NCBI RefSeq assembly: GCF_016239305.1
Contig: NZ_JAEHOQ010000022.1
Coordinates: 1-64,000, forward strand
Length of the DNA: 64,000 nt
Origin: Proteus vulgaris
GTDB lineage: Bacteria > Pseudomonadota > Gammaproteobacteria > Enterobacterales > Enterobacteriaceae
Direction: 5' to 3'
Each line of letters starts with the position of its first letter. Position 1 is the stretch's first letter. The notes below the pieces were generated by a model. That model did not search any database. It had not been told where the DNA came from and saw nothing but the letters and a program-made list of their open reading frames with translations. Both the position numbers and the translations under genes were made by a program. Positions 1-5,492 of this stretch are shown in pieces.

Positions 1-851
1 TTTTATGGCAAAACCCCCAAAGAACTCACCGAGACTGAAAAGCAGAATATAAGTGCATGGGCAACGTTAACTTCAGGGATTGTCGGCGGTTTAATCAGCG
101 ATAATAGTGCAGGTGTTGCCAATGCTGCCCAAGCAGGGAAAGTGGTGGTTGAGAATAATGCGATAGGTGCTACTAAGCCAATCATTAAAGGCCTAGAAAA
201 GGGTTACGAATGGTGCATAAAAAATGTGACCTGTCGAAATGGTCCTATGCAATTAGGGGTAAATTTTGGTTTAACATCAGCGCAAACTCAAGAAGCCATG
301 GATGCTGGAGCTGCTGCCAGAAATGGTGATATAAAAGCCATGAGGAACCTTTCACCGGAACAGGTTGCTTATATTGATGAACAAATTCTAGAGATTTAAT
401 AAACAAAATTACAGAACATAATACTCAGCTAGGCGTATTGAATCATAAACAAGGAACTATTTCAGGTGCACATAAACAAGATTCATTTTTAGAATCTGTT
501 GAAATGATAGGAGCTAAAGTAAATCTCACTATAACTGATAAAAAATATCCTGGCTTAATTGAATATAAATATCAAATTCCAGCATTTAATGGCAGAGGGC
601 AGCAAATAGGATTTAAAGCAGAGCAAACAAAAACAACATATGATCCTGCTATATTGACTGACTCAAAAATTAACGATATGTCCTATAAAGCTTCGTAAAA
701 AGCGGAAAATTTTTTCAAAGATAATCCAGATTATAGACAATATTCAGCTCAGATTGATGGTTACTGGTTTCTGGTGACTCGAGATGCAAAAACTGGAGAA
801 ATTAACAACGCATTTATAACAATGCCCCCAAGAGGTAAAAATGAATATTGA
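1..851 (+). pseudogene. cdiA: 3' end of cdiA with disrupted C-terminal toxin domain (CT module 1, partial at window edge)
   Basis: Frame 1 is open from base 1 and carries the conserved pretoxin sequence ending in the VENN motif (residues VVVENN at 139-156), the usual junction between the constant part of CdiA and its variable toxin. That frame stops at 397-399. The reading continues one base back, in frame 3 from about 381, consistent with a single-base deletion. It then meets an in-frame TAA at 696-698 and stays open beyond it to a TGA at 849-851. The restored toxin (GTISGAH, then IEYKYQIPA and TTYDPAIL) resembles the CdiA_C nuclease-type toxin family; this is from memory of the family. The end overlaps the following immunity gene by 11 nt, as expected for a CT/immunity pair. 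Two lesions make the toxin a pseudogene unless they are assembly errors. Confidence 0.8.
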
Positions 852-1221
852 CAAATTAGATTGGTTAATAAATATAAAAAAAAATCTGTATAAAAATGAT
901 GGCAGGGACTTATATGATATTATTTTTGAAACGCTAAAAAATAATAAAATGATGTATCCTGCGTTTTTAAGGATGGCTAGTGAAGGACATGGTTTTTCTC
1001 CATCAGAAGGTAATGGTTACGCATTAGACCAAGATTGGGATATACCCGATGAATTTGATGAGGTCAGTTTTATGTTTGGAGATTACGAAAGTTCTACTCT
1101 CTCTCCTCAGAAATTTGTTGAGTTAATGCGACTAATAACGAATGGCTATTTAAATGAGTATCCAGAAAATGAAGATATGATAGAGCGTTCTATGAAAAGG
1201 CTTCAAGAACGCTATACCTAA
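841..1221 (+). CDS. CdiI-type immunity protein for CT module 1
   Basis: An intact 126-residue acidic soluble protein whose ATG overlaps the last codons of the preceding toxin frame, the usual arrangement of cdiA-CT/cdiI pairs. It has no signal peptide or membrane segment and is rich in Asp and Glu (DQDWDIPDEFDEV near residues 62-74), as expected of a protein that binds a basic nuclease toxin. It resembles immunity proteins annotated as CdiI for ribonuclease toxins, but this is recognition by pattern only. The cognate toxin is broken, so the gene would now only protect against neighbours that deliver the same toxin. No promoter is visible; expression probably depends on read-through from cdiA or an internal promoter. 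Confidence 0.7.
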   Translation: MNIDKLDWLINIKKNLYKNDGRDLYDIIFETLKNNKMMYPAFLRMASEGHGFSPSEGNGYALDQDWDIPDEFDEVSFMFGDYESSTLSPQKFVELMRLITNGYLNEYPENEDMIERSMKRLQERYT

Positions 1222-1238
1222 TGTTGAAGTATTTTTAA

Positions 1239-1269
1239 TTACTCTTCAGCCAACTGGACAATCAACTGT
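1239..1269 (+). repeat. Half copy of the structured post-immunity element (P element)
   Basis: Starts 17 nt after the stop of immunity gene 1. The sequence TTACTCTTCAGCCAACTGG and the loop AATCAACT match the left arm and loop of the full P element at 2095-2148. The right arm is missing: after TGT at 1267-1269 the sequence runs into a deaminase-toxin fragment. Confidence 0.6.
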
Positions 1270-1416
1270 GCAGAATTTAGAGCTATTAATGAACTTATGT
1301 TGTCAAATCCTAATTTAAAAGTTAAGGATATACAACTTACACCAGCGGTTCGTCCTAGAACTGGTGAAGTTGTTACCCGCGGTGATAATTGTAAAAATAT
1401 ATTTGGTGCTAAATAA
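1264..1416 (+). pseudogene. Remnant of a deaminase-like CdiA-CT toxin (CT module 2), N-terminus lost
   Basis: Frame 1 encodes about 50 residues that start at NCAEFRAINELML and end in DNCKNIFGAK followed by TAA at 1414-1416. The C-A-E motif followed at a distance by another Cys recalls the zinc-binding signature of YwqJ-like deaminase toxins, but only a short C-terminal part is present, so the assignment is tentative. There is no start codon and no upstream pretoxin; the fragment is fused directly to the half P element. The stop overlaps the ATG of the next small frame (TAATG), as in a toxin/immunity pair. It is a decayed module, not a working gene. Confidence 0.5.
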
Positions 1417-1480
1417 TGATATTTATGGATGAAGAGTTTTTAGAATCTAATGACCTAGATTGGTTCTCTTCTTATGAGGA
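1416..1480 (+). pseudogene. 5' stub of an immunity gene for CT module 2, truncated
   Basis: The ATG overlaps the stop of the deaminase remnant. The frame starts MIFMDEEFLESNDLDWFSS, a plausible acidic start of an immunity protein, but after about 22 codons the sequence switches into an EndoU toxin fragment read in another frame. The original frame then runs on out of phase to a TAA at 1548-1550. The join lies near 1478-1490. Confidence 0.5.
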
Positions 1481-1774
1481 TGGGTTGTCTTGTTCCCTGG
1501 TAATCCAGAGAAAACAACTTTTCCATCTAATTGGCCAGCAGAAAAAGTAATACATGAAATTAGTGATATAGCGACATCACCAACGACTCAGTGGTATGCA
1601 CAATCAGGAACCGGCGGTTTATATACAAAAGCGGGAAGACCAGCTAGATGGGTGGCATGGGAAACTCGTGATGGAGTACGTATGAGGGTAATTTACGAGC
1701 CAGCAAATGGTAAAGTAGTTACTGCTTTTCCTGATAAAACATCGCAACCAGGTTCTCTGAAACCAATAAAATGA
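1478..1774 (+). pseudogene. EndoU-type CdiA-CT toxin fragment (CT module 3), 5' truncated
   Basis: About 98 residues in frame 2, first possible start TTG at 1490. The sequence contains the hallmarks of the bacterial EndoU RNase domain: NWPAEKVIHEISDIA with the conserved His, then SGTGG, a Lys-containing segment (YTKAGRPARW), and a C-terminal part ending TAFPDK. EndoU toxins in CdiA cleave tRNA or other RNA in target cells. The pretoxin and the N-terminal part of the toxin are absent, so it cannot be exported by the CDI route as it stands. It is followed 13 nt later by an intact immunity gene. A short catalytic-core protein could still be made if translated from TTG 1490, but no good ribosome binding site is seen. 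Confidence 0.72.
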
Positions 1775-1787
1775 TTAGGTAACAAGT

Positions 1788-2045
1788 ATGGGTGTTAATC
1801 AGAAAATACAATCTTTTGGCAACAAATTAAAAGGACGTTTAGATGCATCATTAGCTGACTTTGATTTAGAGTACATAAATCATTCAGAAAATATTTTAGC
1901 ATTTGAAACATTATGTGATCATATAGCAGATTATGGTGTAGAAATAACAAAAGATGAGTATAACCAAGTCATAGAGATAGTGAATGAACTCAACCTTGAA
2001 TTAGATGAAAGATATTTATATATAAAACCAGAAAAAAGTAGTTAA
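1788..2045 (+). CDS. Immunity protein for EndoU-type toxin (MafI-like)
   Basis: An intact 85-residue soluble acidic protein, ATG at 1788, directly after the EndoU fragment. Its size, helical acidic sequence (ADYGVEITKDEYNQVIEIVNEL) and position after an EndoU domain fit the MafI family of immunity proteins, which partner EndoU toxins of Maf and CDI systems. This is pattern recognition, not a search. A purine-rich stretch lies upstream of the start. A perfect 9-bp hairpin at 2061-2085 follows the stop and may end the transcript. Confidence 0.65.
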   Translation: MGVNQKIQSFGNKLKGRLDASLADFDLEYINHSENILAFETLCDHIADYGVEITKDEYNQVIEIVNELNLELDERYLYIKPEKSS

Positions 2046-2060
2046 GTTGAACGCTATCGT

Positions 2061-2085
2061 GGATCCCAAGGTTCAGTTGGGATCC
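2061..2085 (+). terminator. Hairpin after EndoU immunity gene
   Basis: A 9-bp perfect stem (GGATCCCAA / TTGGGATCC) with a 7-nt loop, 15 nt after the immunity stop. The T-run after it is weak, so it may act as an mRNA 3' end or attenuator rather than a strong intrinsic terminator. Confidence 0.5.
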
Positions 2086-2094
2086 ATCTTGTGA

Positions 2095-2148
2095 CTTTAC
2101 TTTCATTCAGCCAATCGAATAATCAACTATTCAACTTGGCTAGTAAGG
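2095..2148 (+). repeat. Structured post-immunity element, copy P1
   Basis: An imperfect palindrome of 54 nt. Outer stem CTTTACT/AGTAAGG, middle stem CCAA/TTGG, inner stem GAATA/TATTC, loop ATCAAC. The same architecture with different paired bases recurs at 4258-4310 and about 5294-5345. Confidence 0.65.
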
Positions 2149-2203
2149 TATGAGCACCCATTTCAAACTTGGGGGCTAATTTCAATATCTATATTCGCTT
2201 TAA

Positions 2204-2530
2204 GCTGACGAGATATTTGAATTAGTAGGCGAAATTGGGGCGCAGGTTATCGACTTAGCAACCACGGTTGATACTATTCGTGGCACTCACCAAGCGAAAG
2301 CCGATTCAAAACTCGATAATCTTTCTGATACGGCTTACGACAATCTCTATCAAGCCCTTTCAGAAACCAACGATAACGTTACTGAGCGTGATATTCAAAA
2401 TCACCTAATGACAGCTCCGCCGAGTGTATCAGTAGTACCAAGTATTGTTGGAAATACAATTGGAGCGATTGGTTCTGAATCAGCAAATAAAATAATTACA
2501 GAAGAGTTAAAATTAAAGGATGGGAAATGA
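2204..2530 (+). pseudogene. Orphan cdiA 3' fragment with short toxin tail (CT module 4)
   Basis: A 108-codon frame without a proper start. It begins ADEIFELVGEIGAQVIDLA, which matches the conserved pre-toxin region of CdiA/filamentous hemagglutinin, continues through the segment NLYQALSETNDNVTERD that is repeated in module 6, and ends in a Gly-rich hydrophobic stretch (PSIVGNTIGAIGS) and a short charged tail. The stop overlaps the ATG of the following membrane-protein gene (ATGA). The toxin part is very short (about 45 residues), so most of the toxin was probably lost or it is a small membrane-active peptide. It lacks VENN and cannot be secreted by itself. Confidence 0.62.
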
Positions 2531-2757
2531 AAATATTTATATACTTTTTATTTTGGTCTTTGAGTATGTGTGTAACTGTTTTTTTGACAATAATATTAAT
2601 TAAACTTCTAGTTAAACTAATATTATATTTTGAAAAAAACTCGTTTATTTGGGAATTAAATGATTTTATTGATACATTAAAAATAGGAGGAGTAATGGGA
2701 TTATTTTTAGGAGCCGTAATTTGTTTAGTTAACTATTTAGAATATAAAAGGCACTAG
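2527..2757 (+). CDS. Small membrane immunity protein (CT module 4)
   Basis: 76 residues, ATG overlapping the stop of the preceding toxin remnant. Two or three predicted membrane segments: residues 3-32 (very hydrophobic, Ile/Leu/Phe rich) and about 52-70 (GGVMGLFLGAVICLV), with a short polar loop between. Integral membrane immunity proteins normally guard against toxins that act at the inner membrane, so the lost toxin was probably pore-forming or depolarising; this is inference. The C-terminal GGV...LG pattern resembles that of the broken membrane gene at 4796-5053, suggesting two members of one family. The frame is intact. Confidence 0.6.
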   Translation: MKIFIYFLFWSLSMCVTVFLTIILIKLLVKLILYFEKNSFIWELNDFIDTLKIGGVMGLFLGAVICLVNYLEYKRH

Positions 2758-2920
2758 TGTGATTTTACAAAATAGCTAATAAAATTAATTCTTAAATTAC
2801 AGGGGGGATTGATAGATATAACTATTAAGCCCCAAAGAGTATATCAATCCTTAACTCCTGAAATTAAAACTGAAGGATATTATGGAAAAACCGATATAAC
2901 AGGGACAACTACTTTGTCCA

Positions 2921-3904
2921 CTTTCCTTAACTTCCGGAATTGTCGGCGGTTTAATCAGCGATAATAGTGCCGGAGTTGCCAATGTAGCCCAAGCAGGGAG
3001 AGTGGTGGTTGAGAATAACTTTTTGAGTACGAATCAATTAGAAAATTTTGCCCATCAGGCAAGAAATTGTGTTGGTGAAGAATGTCAGAAAATTATTCGT
3101 GATATGGTATACCAATGTAAAGCAACAGGAAGAAATAAAGCAGATTTGTTCAACCTCGCCAGAGCAGTGTAAACAGCAGTATGGGTATTTAGTTGAACAA
3201 TGAAATGCTTTCGATACAGCAATAAAACATCTAGCAGCAGACCAATCGTTGCCTGATGATTTCCGTGATTATCTGCCTGCAGTGTATATGTTAAGTATGG
3301 ATGCGACAGGGATCACAGTCGAACATCAGTGGGCTAAACGATTTGAGGCAATGGGGCTTGAACCAGAAGCAGCCGGTTTGATAGCGATGGCACTTCCCGG
3401 AATGATTAATGGTGGAAGTGGTAAAGGTAATCGTGGAACAACAGATAAACGAATCAATAGCACCAAGTTAGGATCAGAAAAAAATGCGTTAAATAGAATT
3501 GGTGAGAATTCAAACAATACTAAAAATCTTGGTCAGAAAGAAGTTAACTCAGTTTATAATAAACAGCTGATTATAAATGCAGAAAAATATCAACTGCGAA
3601 GCCTGGTCTGCAAACTGCTATTCCCCGAGATCTGAATGAGCAAACATTTTGGAAATCAGTTCAATCTAAGCCACTACAAGGTAAAGAGTTACCAGGGCTT
3701 AATAATGATCCTTGTTTTCCTACATCAGCTGGATTTCAAAAAATGGAAGCGAAACATAGACTCCCATATGGTCAAACTATAACAATGCATTACCAGTATA
3801 ACTCAACGACTGGTAAAGCTTACGATATGAAAATTACTATACCTCAGAGGGTTCAACAAGATCCGAAACAAGTTGTAGATACAATAAAGGATAATGTTAA
3901 ATGA
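2921..3904 (+). pseudogene. cdiA-CT module 5: VENN pretoxin plus unassigned toxin, multiply disrupted
   Basis: Starts with a second copy of the pretoxin (SGIVGGLISDNSAGVANVAQ, then VVVENN at about 3002-3019), 92% identical over 89 nt to the copy at 70-158. Frame 2 ends at 3170-3172. The reading then continues in frame 3 (SPEQCKQQYGYLVEQ) with an in-frame TGA at 3201-3203, probably from TGG, and runs to 3633-3635. It shifts again to frame 2 from about 3596 (TAIPRDLNEQTFWKSV) to TGA 3902-3904. There are thus at least two frameshifts and one nonsense codon. The restored C-terminal toxin has a central FPTSAGFQKMEAKHRLP segment and a terminal part with YDMKITIPQR. I do not recognise a named family. 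The stop overlaps the next immunity gene (ATGA). Confidence 0.72.
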
Positions 3905-4221
3905 GAATACAAGAATCGAGCGGTGAACTGATTGATGTGTTTGCTATTTATTGGATAAACAATAAATCATTATGTCTTGGTTTGCCTAAAGGTTATGGTG
4001 GATTGTCTGTTTATGATTTATCAGAAGTTGATCTAATAGAATCGAAACTTATTGGTACATTAATTTACTTCCAAAATGATGGTGCGGGTTCTGGCGTATA
4101 CCATTGGGCTTTAATCGAAGAATCATTATTGGATGACTTGCTTGAATTAGATGAAACCGCCTATAAAAGATTTTTAGAGATATTAAAATCTGAAGGTCAG
4201 TTAGACGATAATTTTTATTGA
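3901..4221 (+). CDS. Immunity protein for CT module 5
   Basis: An intact 106-residue soluble protein, ATG overlapping the stop of the toxin remnant. No signal peptide or membrane segment. The sequence has a beta-rich first half (IDVFAIYWINNKSLCLGLP) and an acidic helical C-terminus (EESLLDDLLELDETAYKR). The position and the coupled start/stop define it as the partner of the module 5 toxin. I do not recognise a named family. A 9-bp hairpin and a P element follow the stop, as after the EndoU immunity gene. Confidence 0.65.
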   Translation: MRIQESSGELIDVFAIYWINNKSLCLGLPKGYGGLSVYDLSEVDLIESKLIGTLIYFQNDGAGSGVYHWALIEESLLDDLLELDETAYKRFLEILKSEGQLDDNFY

Positions 4222-4225
4222 TAAT

Positions 4226-4249
4226 AGATCCCTGCATTTACAGGGATCT
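4226..4249 (+). terminator. Hairpin after module 5 immunity gene
   Basis: Perfect 9-bp stem AGATCCCTG/CAGGGATCT with a 6-nt loop, 4 nt after the stop. Same placement as the hairpin at 2061-2085; no strong T-run follows. Confidence 0.5.
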
Positions 4250-4257
4250 CCCTTACC

Positions 4258-4310
4258 CCCTCACTTCTTTGCCAGCCGGATAATCAATTGTCTGGTTTGG
4301 CGAGTGAGGG
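4258..4310 (+). repeat. Structured post-immunity element, copy P2
   Basis: 53 nt with perfect outer stem CCCTCACT/AGTGAGGG, middle stem GCCA/TGGC and inner stem CCGGATA pairing TGTCTGG through two G-U pairs; loop ATCAAT. It is homologous to P1, with compensatory changes in the stems. Confidence 0.7.
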
Positions 4311-4426
4311 TGACGTTGCTACCCACTGTAAACCCTAACTAATTCAGTTAATTACTTCTAGTAATCAGTGTCGGACTCGCAATTATGCATTAATTCTCTG
4401 GTGCTAGTTTTTTCTAATCTAAATGA

Positions 4427-4772
4427 CGACAATCTCTATCAAGCCCTTTCAGAAACTAACGATAATGTTACAGAGCGTGATATTCAAAATTACCTCTTCC
4501 AGCAATGAGAGCAATCACGACAGAAAGTGGGGCATTAATGGGGTATGGATTAGGTAATTTTATAGTAAAATCGGTAACTAATTGGATAGGTAAAGTAATA
4601 ACAAAAGGCAATAATCCTGGATTTAATAATGTATTGAGACAATATTCAGAGTCGGAAGTTAAGGGAAACTCTTATATTATGCAGGAAGTACCCGAAAGTA
4701 AAATTCCTTCTGGGAGTAAGTAATGTGAGTGGTAGCTTTTCAGCGGAATTTTGGGTATCTAAATTACAATAG
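4427..4772 (+). pseudogene. Orphan cdiA 3' fragment with toxin remnant (CT module 6)
   Basis: It begins inside the repeated CdiA segment (DNLYQALSETNDNVTERDI), 94% identical over 70 nt to 2337-2406, and stops at 4506-4508. The toxin continues in frame 2 from 4505 (MRAITTESGALMGYG, then FNNVLRQYSESEVKGNSY) to a TAA at 4721-4723. A third frame from 4725 reads VSGSFSAEFWVSKLQ to TAG 4770-4772 and looks like the real C-terminus. There are therefore two frameshifts and the 5' part is missing. The toxin family is not recognised. It precedes a membrane immunity remnant, so a membrane-active toxin is possible. Confidence 0.58.
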
Positions 4773-4795
4773 TTAATAGATAAAAGAGAAGAGAA

Positions 4796-5053
4796 ATGAG
4801 AAAAATAAAAAAATCACTTTTTATTTTTGCTATTATTTTATATTCCACGATAGGTATGTTAGGCTTATTTTTAATGGGGATTGTTTTTGATTTTTTCCTA
4901 TTTATTGTTGATTACTTTTATTTTAATACCCCTGTTTCAATATTATTTTAAGATTATGAAGTAGAGAGACTATTAAAAATGAGTGTGGGTGGTGGAGTTA
5001 TTCTTGGTATTAGTATCTTTATTATCCAACTAATGGAAGTGAGAGAAAGATAA
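4796..5053 (+). pseudogene. Membrane immunity protein remnant (CT module 6), one internal stop
   Basis: ATG 4796 with the purine-rich stretch AGAAGAGAA just upstream. The frame codes a basic N-terminus, long hydrophobic segments (LFIFAIILYSTIGMLGLFLMG and onward) and is interrupted by TAA at 4949-4951. It then stays open for another 33 codons (DYEVERLLKMSVGGGVILG) to TAA 5051-5053. With the stop restored it is an 85-residue protein with three hydrophobic segments and the same layout as the intact gene at 2527-2757, including a C-terminal GGV and Gly-rich membrane segment. The single nonsense codon suggests recent decay. Confidence 0.55.
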
Positions 5054-5230
5054 TTTGATGATTTTTTATTAAACATTATTAACACTTCTATTTTAATATC
5101 TTAGTTATAATCGACAGGTTATATTTAAATATAAGCATTCGGTGTGATGAATCTGTAAAAACATGGCTATATTCACCAATCAAAATGGTTGCTAATTCGA
5201 AATATCTTTCTGTCAAATATAAAAAATAAT

Positions 5231-5260
5231 GGCATAGTGGTATTAAATAGTGACTATGCC
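5231..5260 (+). terminator. Hairpin at the end of the CT array
   Basis: 8-bp stem GGCATAGT/ACTATGCC with a 14-nt loop, about 180 nt after the last immunity remnant and just before the third P element. The flanking bases 5054-5230 hold no gene that I can see. Confidence 0.4.
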
Positions 5261-5293
5261 GACGAAACTTAATCTTTTGCCTAAATTACTTTA

Positions 5294-5345
5294 TTCGCTC
5301 TCCGCATGACGGATAATCCACTATCCGGCTTGATGAATGAGAGGA
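5294..5345 (+). repeat. Structured post-immunity element, copy P3
   Basis: Outer stem CTCTC/GAGAG, inner stem CGGATA/TATCCG and loop ATCCAC. Divergent in sequence but with the same inner-stem/loop layout as P1 and P2. It is the last recognisable part of the array; 5346-5492 shows nothing else. Confidence 0.55.
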
Positions 5346-5492
5346 AAATTCCAAATTCTCAGGTATGTAACAACTTATCATTGCGGATAAATTCTGGTTA
5401 GAGTTGAGAATTCATCAATAACAGCCTCATTCCTATAAACTATCCGCTTTGAATATTTCGCTTTATCATAAGAAGAGTGTTAAAAATCTTAA

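Noticed and set aside
3326..3517. Minus-strand open frame of 63 residues within CT module 5
   Set aside because: Antisense to the toxin remnant, Pro/Ser-rich and without a start signal; a shadow.
5054..5230. A further small immunity gene after the last membrane remnant
   Set aside because: No frame above a few tens of codons with a start signal; only AT-rich sequence before the hairpin.
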